This document shows, one piece after another, positions 8,629-16,812 of a stretch of DNA of 64,000 nt. This DNA comes from an uncultured Draconibacterium sp. GTDB lineage: Bacteria > Bacteroidota > Bacteroidia > Bacteroidales > Prolixibacteraceae. Within the stretch, counting starts at the first letter, position 1. Each line of letters starts with the position of its first letter. Made by a program: the position numbers and the translations under genes. Where the stretch lies: contig NZ_OY781981.1 of NCBI RefSeq assembly GCF_963677565.1, forward strand, positions 2,018,501 through 2,082,500, written 5' to 3'. The notes beneath the pieces were generated by a model. That model was not told where the DNA came from. It did no database searches and saw nothing but the letters and a program-made list of their open reading frames with translations.

Positions 8629-8711
8629 CGTCATGCTGAACTTGTTTCAGCATCTTTGCATTAATTATCTTTTCTTTGACAAAAAGACCCTGAAACAAGT
8701 TCAGGGTGACG
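8629..8711. repeat. Dispersed intergenic repeat, double hairpin
   Basis: Two 29-bp arms (8629-8657 and 8683-8711) form an imperfect inverted repeat, and each arm is also a hairpin by itself: ATGCTGAA/TTCAGCAT in the left arm and ACCCTGAA/TTCAGGGT in the right. The arms differ at paired positions so that each small hairpin is kept. It is the type of repeat scattered through Bacteroidota intergenic regions and may also act as a terminator or mRNA 3' protector for pnp. Confidence 0.7.
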
Positions 8712-8788
8712 TTCTTGAGATGAATGAGGCGATAATCTAAGATAGTTTTTAATAATTTATTTCTGCAATCAAACAAAAACCAATCAAT

Positions 8789-9733
8789 ATGAAAAAATCA
8801 CTTCTGTTCTTTGCTGTAACCTGTCTGTTGCTTAGTTGTTCAACTCCAAAAACAAAACAAGCCGAACTGGTGCTCGATACTCAATCTACACTTGGTGAAG
8901 GTGCGCTTTGGAATTACAGAACAGGAGAATTGATGTGGGTTGATATTAAAAAGGAAATCCTGAATAGCTACAATCCTGAAACCGGTTACAATAAAGAGAT
9001 GTTTACCGGACAGATGATTGGAACTGTGGTGCCCACCGAAAGTGGTAATGCACTGGTTGCCTTGCAGCAAGGAATTTATTATTTTGATGTACAGACCGGC
9101 TCGAAAAAGCAGTTGGCTGCTCCTGAAGCTGATTTGCCTGACAACCGCTTTAACGATGGTAAATGTGATCCGTCTGGAAGATTTTGGGCCGGAACAATAA
9201 GTACGAAAGGAGAGATGGAAGTGGCCGCTTTGTATCGCTTCGATCCGGATACCACAATTCATAAAATGGTGGATAAAGTGAGTATATCAAACGGCATTGT
9301 GTGGACAAAGGATAAAACAAAAATGTATTACATCGATACGCCAACACAAAAAGTTATGGCTTACGACTACGACGATGCTACCGGCGAAATTTCAAATCCG
9401 GAGGTTGCTGTAAACGTACCTCGTGAAATGGGATCGCCCGATGGAATGACCATCGACGAAAATGATAATTTGTGGGTTGCGCTCTGGGGAGGTTCGGCAG
9501 TTGGTTGCTGGGATCCTTTAAGCGGTGAGTTGATTGACAAAATTGAGGTGCCGGCAAAAAATATTACATCATGTGCTTTTGGCGACGAGGATTTGGGAAC
9601 GCTTTATATTACATCAGCCAGGGAAGCAACAAGCGACGAAGATTTAGCGAAATATCCACATGCCGGTGGTATTTTTGAATATCGTCCCGGAGTGAAAGGT
9701 GTTCAGACTTTCTATTTCAACGATGTAAACTAA
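8789..9733 (+). CDS. SMP-30/gluconolactonase-like lipoprotein
   Basis: The 314-residue protein begins with a lipoprotein signal (MKKSLLFFAVTCLLLSC, lipobox LLSC at about residue 17), so it should be anchored in the envelope. The mature part is an SMP-30/gluconolactonase/LRE-like six-bladed propeller: LGEGALWNYRTGELMWVDI, DNRFNDGKCDPSGRFWAGT, ISNGIVWTKDKTKMYYIDT and MGSPDGMTIDENDNLWVALWGG follow the family's metal-binding framework. Family members hydrolyse sugar lactones or related esters; the substrate here cannot be told. The downstream prsW starts 7 bp after the stop, giving a likely operon 8789-11392. Confidence 0.88.
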   Translation: MKKSLLFFAVTCLLLSCSTPKTKQAELVLDTQSTLGEGALWNYRTGELMWVDIKKEILNSYNPETGYNKEMFTGQMIGTVVPTESGNALVALQQGIYYFDVQTGSKKQLAAPEADLPDNRFNDGKCDPSGRFWAGTISTKGEMEVAALYRFDPDTTIHKMVDKVSISNGIVWTKDKTKMYYIDTPTQKVMAYDYDDATGEISNPEVAVNVPREMGSPDGMTIDENDNLWVALWGGSAVGCWDPLSGELIDKIEVPAKNITSCAFGDEDLGTLYITSAREATSDEDLAKYPHAGGIFEYRPGVKGVQTFYFNDVN

Positions 9734-9740
9734 GGTATTT

Positions 9741-10445
9741 ATGAACCTCTTGGTACTTGCACTTGCCCCGGTTGTAATCATTGCCGCCTATATTTATTTT
9801 CGCGATAAGTACGAAAAAGAACCGCTACGCTTGTTGCTTTTCGCACTTTTGGCAGGCGGTTTAACGGTTATCCCGATATTGTTCCTCGAGAGTTTTTTAG
9901 ACCGCTTCTCGATGCGTTTCCCCTGGTTGCTGTCAGCAGCCTGGAGAGCTTTTGTTGTGGCAGCATTCTCCGAGGAGTTGTTTAAATACCTGGCATTATA
10001 TATTCTGATCTGGAAAAGCAGGGAGTTCAACGAAAAATTCGACGGTATTGTTTATGCTGTTTATGTTTCGCTGGGATTTGCTGCCGTTGAAAATGTACTT
10101 TACGTTATGGACGGAGGCCTCAGTACGGGTGTAATGCGTGCTATAACAGCGGTGCCGGCTCATGCTATTTTCGGAATTACAATGGGTTTTTATTTTGGAC
10201 TGGCAAAATTTTACGAAAAAGAACAAAAAAGCCTGAAGCAGAAGGCACTGCTCTTTCCTATAATTTTACACGGTATTTACGATTTTATCCTCTTTACCGA
10301 AATTGGGTGGCTCACCATCTTTTTCGTTGGCTTTGTGGTATATCTCTATATCTCGGGGTTAAAACGAATGCGCGAGCTTTCTCAACAATCCATTTATAAT
10401 ACCGATTACAATTTGTTAAACGAGAAACTAAGTAAAACCGAATAG
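9741..10445 (+). CDS. prsW: PrsW-family intramembrane metalloprotease
   Basis: This 234-residue polytopic membrane protein has about seven hydrophobic segments. It carries the three conserved blocks of the PrsW/CAAX-protease-like superfamily: the SEELFKY segment (EExxK, about residues 78-83), GFAAVENVLYV, and the histidines in VPAHAIFG and ILHGIYDF. Bacillus PrsW cleaves an anti-sigma factor at site 1, but the substrate here is unknown. The gene lies 7 bp after the SMP-30-like gene and 2 bp before the PLP enzyme, so the three are probably co-transcribed. Confidence 0.85.
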   Translation: MNLLVLALAPVVIIAAYIYFRDKYEKEPLRLLLFALLAGGLTVIPILFLESFLDRFSMRFPWLLSAAWRAFVVAAFSEELFKYLALYILIWKSREFNEKFDGIVYAVYVSLGFAAVENVLYVMDGGLSTGVMRAITAVPAHAIFGITMGFYFGLAKFYEKEQKSLKQKALLFPIILHGIYDFILFTEIGWLTIFFVGFVVYLYISGLKRMRELSQQSIYNTDYNLLNEKLSKTE

Positions 10446-10447
10446 AA

Positions 10448-11392
10448 ATGGGCATTCCTGTTTATTCCGACATCGAAAAAGCACATAAAGTAGTACAGAA
10501 ATACGCACACCGTACACCTGTTTTTTCATCCATAAGTATAAATGAAATAGTAGGAGCCAGCTTGTATTTTAAATGCGAGAATTTGCAAAAGGTTGGAGCC
10601 TTTAAATTTCGCGGGGCCTGCAACGCGGTTTTTTCGTTGTTGGAAGAAGATGCAGCCAAAGGAGTGGCAACACATTCCTCCGGAAATCACGCTGCCGCGC
10701 TGGCACTGGCAGCCCGCATGCGTGGTATTGCGGCACATATTGTAATGCCCGAAAACTCGCCCGAAATAAAAAAGAAAGCCGTTGCCGGATATGGAGCTAA
10801 AATTACTTTTTGCCAACCTACTTTACAGGCACGCGAAAGTACGTTGGCAAAAGTGATAGAAGAAACGGGTGCAACAGAAATTCATCCCTATAATAACTTT
10901 AACGTAATTGCCGGGCAGGGAACAGCTGCCAAAGAATTAATTGAAGACGAAGGTGAATTTGACATTATAATGGCGCCCGTTGGTGGTGGAGGGTTGTTAA
11001 GCGGAACAGCTATTTCAACCAAACAATTGTTGCCCGATTGTAAAGTTATTGCTGCCGAACCGGCCGGAGCCGATGACGCTTATCGTTCGTTTCATTCTAA
11101 AAAATGGGTGCCTTCCGAAAATCCAAAAACAATTGCTGATGGTTTGCTGACTTCGTTAGGCGAACGGAATTTCAAAATAATACTCGACAAGGTGGATGAT
11201 ATTGTATGCGTTTCAGAGGAAAGCATTGTGGAAGCTATGCGCATGATCTGGGAACGTATGAAAATTATAATCGAACCATCTTCTGCGGTGCCACTGGCGG
11301 CCATCCTGGAAAAGAAAGTGGATGTTCAGGGTAAAAAAGTGGGTATTATTCTTTCGGGTGGAAACCTTGATTTGGGGAAGCTGCCGTTTTAA
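10448..11392 (+). CDS. PLP-dependent serine racemase / threonine (hydroxyaspartate) dehydratase-like enzyme
   Basis: This 314-residue fold-type II PLP enzyme has the Schiff-base lysine in GAFKFRGACNA (K53), the phosphate/PLP loop THSSGNHAAALALAA and the glycine loop APVGGGGLLSGTAIS. It has no C-terminal ACT domain, so it is not an isoleucine-feedback biosynthetic threonine deaminase. It resembles eukaryotic and bacterial serine racemases and catabolic threonine or 3-hydroxyaspartate dehydratases; sequence reading alone does not separate these. It is the last gene of the 8789-11392 unit and its stop codon lies in one copy of a 15-bp direct repeat. Confidence 0.85.
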   Translation: MGIPVYSDIEKAHKVVQKYAHRTPVFSSISINEIVGASLYFKCENLQKVGAFKFRGACNAVFSLLEEDAAKGVATHSSGNHAAALALAARMRGIAAHIVMPENSPEIKKKAVAGYGAKITFCQPTLQARESTLAKVIEETGATEIHPYNNFNVIAGQGTAAKELIEDEGEFDIIMAPVGGGGLLSGTAISTKQLLPDCKVIAAEPAGADDAYRSFHSKKWVPSENPKTIADGLLTSLGERNFKIILDKVDDIVCVSEESIVEAMRMIWERMKIIIEPSSAVPLAAILEKKVDVQGKKVGIILSGGNLDLGKLPF

Positions 11393-11400
11393 AACATCGG
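11386..11400. repeat. 15-bp direct repeat, left copy
   Basis: GTTTTAAAACATCGG contains the stop codon of the PLP-enzyme gene. An identical copy at 11770-11784 contains the cls stop codon. The two bracket the short-period repeat island. Confidence 0.8.
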
Positions 11401-11418
11401 AATACAATTTTGCGGGGA

Positions 11419-11649
11419 GAATTCGGGGGCAGACAATTATCCCCCGTTTTAATAAGCTTTGCCTCAAGGGGCACAAGACAATCCCCAAGGGGCACAAAGC
11501 ATGCCCCTGTTTTCGCAAAGCCTTCCCCAAGGGGCATGGATACATCCCCAGGGGGCAAGTTATGCCCCCCTGTTTTCAGAAGACGATCCCCAAGGGGCAG
11601 AAAGCAAAAAAGTAGGGGCACAAGCTTCGCCCCAAGGGGCACGTTCTGT
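11419..11649. repeat. 21-bp periodic repeat array, 11 degenerate units
   Basis: Eleven consecutive 21-nt units fit a strict frame. The commonest core, TCCCCAAGGGGCA or near variants, starts at 11461, 11482, 11524, 11545, 11587 and 11629, all separated by 21 or 42 bp; at 11440, 11503 and 11566 the core is replaced by a variant with CCCCxGTTTT. The centre CCCCAAGGGG is a 10-bp palindrome, so neighbouring units can form GC-rich hairpins. Because 21 is a multiple of three and the unit lacks stops, several frames on both strands stay open and spell heptapeptide repeats. I regard these as a consequence of the period and do not call a gene. The base composition is far GC-richer than the surroundings. 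Confidence 0.85.
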
Positions 11650-11704
11650 TAAAATAGGGGGGGAGGAGTGAAAAGCAAAAGTTGAGAGGAAAAGTTCAGA
11701 GAGT

Positions 11705-11770
11705 GATATCTGGCATCTAATATCCAATATCCAACGATCAAGCATCCGGCATCCAATATCAAGTATCCAG
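11705..11770. repeat. 7-bp periodic repeat, about 9 units
   Basis: From GATATCT at 11705 the sequence falls into heptamers such as GGCATCT, AATATCC, AATATCC, AAGCATC, CGGCATC and AAGTATC, all with ATC at the same phase. It abuts the right copy of the 15-bp direct repeat. Confidence 0.75.
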
Positions 11771-11784
11771 TTTTAAAACATCGG
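11770..11784. repeat. 15-bp direct repeat, right copy
   Basis: This is identical to 11386-11400 (GTTTTAAAACATCGG). Read on the minus strand it holds the last codons of cls and its stop. Confidence 0.8.
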
Positions 11785-13224
11785 GCTAATAATATGTGCG
11801 AGTGATTCGCGCACTTTGAAAAACAGCGAGCGTTTGCGCCATTCCCTGTATTTTATTTCACGGCAATTGTTCAGGTCTGTCAGAAAGTGCTGCTCCAATT
11901 CATCGGCAAATTCTTTCTGGTAAATAAAAGCGTTAGCCTCAAAATTGGTCTCAAAACTGCGGAAGTCGAAGTTGCTCGTTCCAACACTTGAAAAATGATC
12001 ATCGACCAAAAGATATTTGCTGTGGATAAATCCGTTCTGATAGAAAAAGATACGCACACCGGCCTCCAGTAATTCCTCGACATAAGAGAAAGAACACCAT
12101 TTTGAAATGGTGGCATCTGATTTTTCAGGAATGATAATGCGCACATCAACCTGGCTGAGGGCAGCTGTTTTTAGTGCAGTTATCAAATCTTGCGGAGGCA
12201 TCAGGTAGGGCGTTACCAGGTAGACCTTTTTATGTGCTCCGGCAATGGCAGCAAAGAATCCCTGTTCGATACTTTTCCAGCTGTAATCGGGGCCACTGGC
12301 CGACACCTGAACAGGAACTCCCGGTGCATCAGAAAGCGGAGGGAAATACCGGTAACCGTAAAGGTTTTGTTTGGTTATAAAATACCAGTCGGCAGCAAAA
12401 ATTACCTGTAAAGTGGTGGCTGCATCGCCATTAAGTTGAAGATGCGTATCGCGCCAATGACCAAGACCTTTTAATCCCTCAATGTAACGGTCGGCAATGT
12501 TCAGACCTCCAAGAAATCCGACCTTTCCGTCGATAACAATTATTTTTCGGTGGTTGCGGTAATTTACCCGCGAAGTAAAACGCGGAAACCTCACTTCCAT
12601 AAAAGGACGAATCTCAATACCGTTTGCAATCAACTCTTTGAAAAACTTTTTGGTAAGTCCCCAGCTGCCAACATCGTCAACAATAACACGCACCTCCACA
12701 CCTTCTTTTCGCTTTTTTATCAAAAGTTCTTTTAGCTTATTCCCGATCTTGTCGTCCGCAAAAATGTAATACTCCATGTGGATGTGGTGGCGTGCTTTCT
12801 CAACCGCCTTAAAAATATGATCGAAGGTTTGCCGGCCGTCTTTTAGCAGGTGAAGAATGTTTCCTGTGGTTAACAACGAGTCGGAATTATTCAACATTAA
12901 CCTAATCAATTGCGCCTGATTTTCCAGTCCGGCCTGCGAAATAAGTTTGTTTTGTTCGATGTTTTTTAACTGCTCGGCACTCAGTCGACGCATTTCTTTC
13001 AGGCTTTTTATGCCTCGCCTCGAGAACATTTTTCGTTTCCGGTATTCCTGACCGAAAACGAGGTAGAAGATCATTCCGAAAATGGGGATAAGGATAAGAA
13101 CCAATATCCAGGCTGCCGTTTTAAATGGCGATCGTTTTTCCAATATGATCATTAGGGCAACAGGAATAGCTGTAATGAGGAAAATCAGATAAAACCAGTT
13201 CCAGAATTGACTCCAGTCAAACAT
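11773..13224 (-). CDS. cls: Cardiolipin synthase, phospholipase D family
   Basis: This 483-residue membrane protein joins two phosphatidylglycerol molecules, or transfers a phosphatidyl group, to make cardiolipin. Two N-terminal transmembrane helices (about residues 9-29 and 36-57) precede two HxKxxxxD phospholipase D motifs, NHRKIIVIDGKVGFLGG (H225, K227) and FIHSKYLLVDDHFSSVGTSN (H401, K403). Both are intact, so the enzyme should be active. It is convergent with the PLP-enzyme gene across the repeat island. The upstream lipoprotein gene is divergent. Confidence 0.95.
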   Translation of the reverse strand: MFDWSQFWNWFYLIFLITAIPVALMIILEKRSPFKTAAWILVLILIPIFGMIFYLVFGQEYRKRKMFSRRGIKSLKEMRRLSAEQLKNIEQNKLISQAGLENQAQLIRLMLNNSDSLLTTGNILHLLKDGRQTFDHIFKAVEKARHHIHMEYYIFADDKIGNKLKELLIKKRKEGVEVRVIVDDVGSWGLTKKFFKELIANGIEIRPFMEVRFPRFTSRVNYRNHRKIIVIDGKVGFLGGLNIADRYIEGLKGLGHWRDTHLQLNGDAATTLQVIFAADWYFITKQNLYGYRYFPPLSDAPGVPVQVSASGPDYSWKSIEQGFFAAIAGAHKKVYLVTPYLMPPQDLITALKTAALSQVDVRIIIPEKSDATISKWCSFSYVEELLEAGVRIFFYQNGFIHSKYLLVDDHFSSVGTSNFDFRSFETNFEANAFIYQKEFADELEQHFLTDLNNCREIKYREWRKRSLFFKVRESLAHIISPMF

Positions 13225-13307
13225 ATTTTTGGATTTTGTTCAGGTAAATTTCTAAATTTATTTGAGTAAAAACAATATTTGCCTCATATTCGTAGTTAAA
13301 GGTAGAA

Positions 13308-13739
13308 ATGGGAAAAGCGAATCACATATTACTTTGGATGTTCATCGGATTGGCAGTATTAACTGCTGCCTGTTCGGGGCCTAAAAATGTTTCGGAAAGC
13401 GAAAAAACCAGTGTGGAAGTAACCGGTGAAGACAGTGTGGAGTATGATGTTGAAACATTTAATACCAATTTCGATGTTTGGTATCAGCGGCAAAATACAC
13501 CCGCCAGCTATCGCTCGCAATCGTATTACGAAAGCTGGAATAAGCAGTATGTAAGTGCCTGGAATGCAAGATGCGCATCACCTTCTCCAAGTTGGAATTT
13601 CGAACCTGTGGTGGGTTACGATCCCAACGAGGATTATGGTTTTGAAATGAATCACAAATTATTCTACTACTTTATGTTTGTAGAGCATGTGCTGAAAAAG
13701 AAGATCATACCCGGAGGTCCTAAGCCGGTTTTTCATTAG
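13308..13739 (+). CDS. Small lipoprotein, possibly DUF6146 family
   Basis: A 143-residue protein with a signal peptide ending in a lipobox (LTAAC at about residue 22). The conserved-looking C-terminal half includes FDVWYQRQNTPASYRS, a repeated-tyrosine segment, WNARC, and YDPNEDYGFEMNHKLFYYFM. I recall this arrangement from a Bacteroidota-specific family (DUF6146), but I am not certain of the family number. Function is unknown; location should be the envelope. Its last 20 bases overlap the 3' end of the convergent ribD. Confidence 0.7.
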   Translation: MGKANHILLWMFIGLAVLTAACSGPKNVSESEKTSVEVTGEDSVEYDVETFNTNFDVWYQRQNTPASYRSQSYYESWNKQYVSAWNARCASPSPSWNFEPVVGYDPNEDYGFEMNHKLFYYFMFVEHVLKKKIIPGGPKPVFH

Positions 13740-14787
13740 CGGGGTGCTTAAAAATTGTCAGCCTGTCGTTCCCAATTCTTTCCGAACTGTCTGGAATTTG
13801 TCGAAGGACAGGAGCTTGTACTCCACCTCCAAAAGTTTTATCGCCGGTAAATACATGTGCTTCGTCCCACAAACCAGCCGAAATAAAAGATTCCAATAAC
13901 TGCAGTCCACCTTCAACAATCAAAGAGAGGATATTTTTTTCGTGAAGTGTTGTCATCACCTGACTGATAAATTGATCGGAGAAATCAATTTTAATGTATT
14001 CGTTCTTTTCATCAACACGATTTTCGATGGCATTGAAAACCAGGGTTTCGGTTGAATTGTCGAATAAGTTTAGTTTTTTATCCAGTCGCAACTGCCGGTC
14101 TAAAACAATACGCAAGGGATTTTTCCCTTTTATCAACCTTACTGTTAACGAAGGATTATCTTTTTCAGCCGTGTTTGTTCCCACCATAATTGCATCTTCT
14201 TCGGCCCGCATTTGGTGTACGCGCAGCAGTGATCGCGGACCGGTAATCCAGGTAGGCTGACCGTAGTCATCCGCATTTCGGTCGATATCAATAAATCCAT
14301 CGGCTGTTTGTGCCCATTTTAAAATAATGTAAGGGCGTTTCTTCTGGTGAAAAGTAAAAAAGCGCTTGTTCAACTCATCACATTCTTTTTTTAGAATACC
14401 GGTTTTTACGTCCACTCCAGCATTTAAAAGTCTTTCAACTCCTTTTCCCGCAACTTTTGCAAATGGGTCGATGCTTCCGACTACTACACGCGGTATTTTT
14501 TTCTGAATGATCAGGTCGGAACAAGGTGGTGTTAGGCCGTAATGCGCACAAGGCTCAAGCGAAACATAAATGGTGCTTTCTTTTAGTAGTTCCTTGTTTG
14601 TGACCGAATTTATGGCATTTACCTCGGCATGTGCCTGCCCGTGTTTCTGGTGGTATCCTTCGCCAATAATCGTATTGTTGTGAACGATCACACATCCAAC
14701 CATCGGATTTGGAGAAACGTGTCCGGCACCCAAGCGAGCTAACTCCACGCAGCGGGTCATGTATTTTTCATCGGTTGTCATTTTCAA
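13720..14787 (-). CDS. ribD: Bifunctional riboflavin deaminase/reductase
   Basis: RibD carries out the second and third steps of riboflavin synthesis. The N-terminal cytidine-deaminase-like domain has the zinc motifs GQAHAEVNAI and PCAHYGLTPPCSDLI (about residues 48-90). The C-terminal reductase domain begins near residue 150 (RPYIILKWAQTADGFI) and includes SLIVEGGLQLLESFI. The total of 355 residues is typical. A second in-frame ATG two codons later is equally plausible as start. The 3' end overlaps the lipoprotein gene by 20 bp. ribF lies nearby but in another transcript. Confidence 0.95.
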   Translation of the reverse strand: MKMTTDEKYMTRCVELARLGAGHVSPNPMVGCVIVHNNTIIGEGYHQKHGQAHAEVNAINSVTNKELLKESTIYVSLEPCAHYGLTPPCSDLIIQKKIPRVVVGSIDPFAKVAGKGVERLLNAGVDVKTGILKKECDELNKRFFTFHQKKRPYIILKWAQTADGFIDIDRNADDYGQPTWITGPRSLLRVHQMRAEEDAIMVGTNTAEKDNPSLTVRLIKGKNPLRIVLDRQLRLDKKLNLFDNSTETLVFNAIENRVDEKNEYIKIDFSDQFISQVMTTLHEKNILSLIVEGGLQLLESFISAGLWDEAHVFTGDKTFGGGVQAPVLRQIPDSSERIGNDRLTIFKHPANEKPA

Positions 14788-14821
14788 GGAAAGACTAAAT
14801 TTGCAGCAACAAAAGTAAACA

Positions 14822-15661
14822 ATGCAGCAAACTATTCAATATATCCGGAAAGAATTGGCGCCGTATTATCACGAAACGGAAATCACCGGATTCGCACAAA
14901 TGATAATGGACCGCGTTTTTGGTTTATCGTATACACAGTTGATTCTGGAAAAGGACAGGGTGTTCGATAAGGATGAGAAGGCTAAGGTAGCTGCAATTGT
15001 CGATCGGCTGAAAAAGCACGAACCCATTCAGTACATTTTGGGTGTTACCGAATTTTATGGTTTGCAACTGGTGGTAAAACCAGGTGTTTTGATTCCACGT
15101 CCTGAAACGGAAGAGCTGGTGGAATGGATTTGTAAAACGGAAGTTTCTGAGCGACCCAAAATAATTGATATTGGTACCGGAAGTGGTTGTATTGCTTTGG
15201 CTTTAAAAAACGAAATAACGAATGCAGAAGTGTGGGCTGTTGATACATCGGAAGAGGCCTTGACAATTGCATCGGAAAATGCACGGATTAATAAACTTGA
15301 AATTGCATTTAAACACGCCGATATTCTAAAGTGGCAGGAACGTTCGTGGCCACAATTTGATGTGATTGTAAGCAATCCTCCTTACGTAATGGAACGCGAA
15401 AAAAAGCAAATGGAAGCCAATGTGTTGGAGCACGAACCAGAATTGGCTTTGTTTGTAAGCGATACCGATCCGCTGATTTTTTACCGCACTATTGCACTAT
15501 TTGCGTCAAAACAATTGAATGAAAGTGGCTACTTGTTTTTTGAGATCAACGAAAACCTTGGCGAAGAAATGGTAGCGCTTGTTAACGAGTTGGGATTTAG
15601 GTCGATAGAAATAAGGCGCGATTTGAATAACAAAAACCGAATGCTTCGATGCAAAAAATAA
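14822..15661 (+). CDS. prmC: Release-factor glutamine methyltransferase PrmC
   Basis: PrmC methylates the glutamine of the GGQ motif in peptide-chain release factors, using S-adenosylmethionine. The 279-residue sequence has the N-terminal helical domain with IQYILGVTEFYGL, the RPETEELVEWI segment, the SAM-binding IDIGTGSGCIALAL (about residues 116-129), and the catalytic NPPYV motif (about 184) expected of N5-glutamine methyltransferases. It is divergent from ribD with 34 bp between starts. Confidence 0.95.
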   Translation: MQQTIQYIRKELAPYYHETEITGFAQMIMDRVFGLSYTQLILEKDRVFDKDEKAKVAAIVDRLKKHEPIQYILGVTEFYGLQLVVKPGVLIPRPETEELVEWICKTEVSERPKIIDIGTGSGCIALALKNEITNAEVWAVDTSEEALTIASENARINKLEIAFKHADILKWQERSWPQFDVIVSNPPYVMEREKKQMEANVLEHEPELALFVSDTDPLIFYRTIALFASKQLNESGYLFFEINENLGEEMVALVNELGFRSIEIRRDLNNKNRMLRCKK

Positions 15662-15744
15662 ACAATTTGTGCATCAGGAAAATGAGTTTTTTACGTTTGT
15701 AATTGCAAACGATTTTTTATTTTGCAGATAACTAAATCTAAGAA

Positions 15745-16812
15745 GTGAGAAAGATATTCCTTAACATACTATTACTGATCAATATTCTTTTAGCGCTGGC
15801 TCTTGCGGTATCGTATCTTTCGGTTTATATACCACCCGATAAATATTGGATTCCTTCCTTGTTTGGAATGGCGTATCCGTTTTTGCTGGCCGGCAACCTT
15901 ATATTTCTTGTGTTTTGGATTTTATTGAAGCCGCGCTATTCATTGTTATCAATGGTATTAATTGTAATTGGCTGGGGCTTTTTTAACCGCTTTATGCAAT
16001 TAAAAGGTAAAAGCAGCGAAGAGGCCGGTATAAAAGTAGTGTCGTATAATGTGAAACATTTTGTGGCCGATACCAGTGGAACCCAGCACCAAAATGCTAC
16101 AAAGATTATCTCCTTCTTAGCAGAACAGAATGCCGATATTATTTGCTTGCAGGAAGCCCGTTTGCGAAAAAACAGCATTTTTAACCTCGCACAAACAGTA
16201 AAAGATCTGGAATCGATTAAACATTACCAGTTTGCACGATCGAGCACAACATATGGTTCGGTTACTATGACCCGTTACCCTATTGTAAACATGGGGGAAA
16301 TCCGGTTTGATAACTCCAGGAATATTACCATTTATACCGATGTTTTAATCGACGCAGATACCGTGCGTATCTTTAATATCCATTTACAATCGTATCATAT
16401 CGATCCGGGGAAATATGAGATCATCGAATCACCTGGAATAAATGAAGAAAAAGATATTGAAGAGGTAAAAGAAATGGGTGCCAAGTTTAAAGAAGCATTT
16501 CAGCTTAGAGCCGAACAGGTGCGTGAAATTCGTAAATATGTTGATGAGTCGCCGCACAACGTAATTATTTGTGGAGACTTTAACGACACGCCGGCTTCTT
16601 TTTCCTATCGGACATTAAGTTCTGGATTGAATGATGCATTTGTAAATTCGGGAAAAGGAATCGGACGAACTTATATTGGGAAGTTACCATCGTTTCGTAT
16701 CGATTATATTTTGCACGGCAATGGTTTTGAATCGTACGATTTTAAAACACTGGATTACCGCATGTCAGATCACTTACCAGTCAGTTGTAAGCTGTTAAAA
16801 AAGAATCAGTAG
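15745..16812 (+). CDS. Membrane-anchored endonuclease/exonuclease/phosphatase-family protein
   Basis: The 355-residue protein starts with GTG and has three N-terminal membrane segments (residues about 5-27, 35-60 and 66-85). These are followed by an EEP-superfamily metal-dependent phosphoesterase domain with VVSYNVKHF, CLQEARL, the catalytic GDFNDTP and the C-terminal MSDHLPVSCKL. The family includes nucleases, sphingomyelinases and inositol phosphatases, so the substrate is open; the domain probably faces the periplasm. It ends overlapping the convergent ribF stop region by 7 bp. Confidence 0.85.
   Translation: MRKIFLNILLLINILLALALAVSYLSVYIPPDKYWIPSLFGMAYPFLLAGNLIFLVFWILLKPRYSLLSMVLIVIGWGFFNRFMQLKGKSSEEAGIKVVSYNVKHFVADTSGTQHQNATKIISFLAEQNADIICLQEARLRKNSIFNLAQTVKDLESIKHYQFARSSTTYGSVTMTRYPIVNMGEIRFDNSRNITIYTDVLIDADTVRIFNIHLQSYHIDPGKYEIIESPGINEEKDIEEVKEMGAKFKEAFQLRAEQVREIRKYVDESPHNVIICGDFNDTPASFSYRTLSSGLNDAFVNSGKGIGRTYIGKLPSFRIDYILHGNGFESYDFKTLDYRMSDHLPVSCKLLKKNQ

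Noticed and set aside
11346..11642. 98-codon minus-strand frame across the 21-bp array
   Set aside because: It stays open because the 21-bp unit lacks stops in that frame; the same holds in other frames, so there is no evidence for a gene.
11419..11649. CRISPR array
   Set aside because: Units are contiguous 21-mers without unique spacers, the repeats are degenerate, and no cas genes are nearby.
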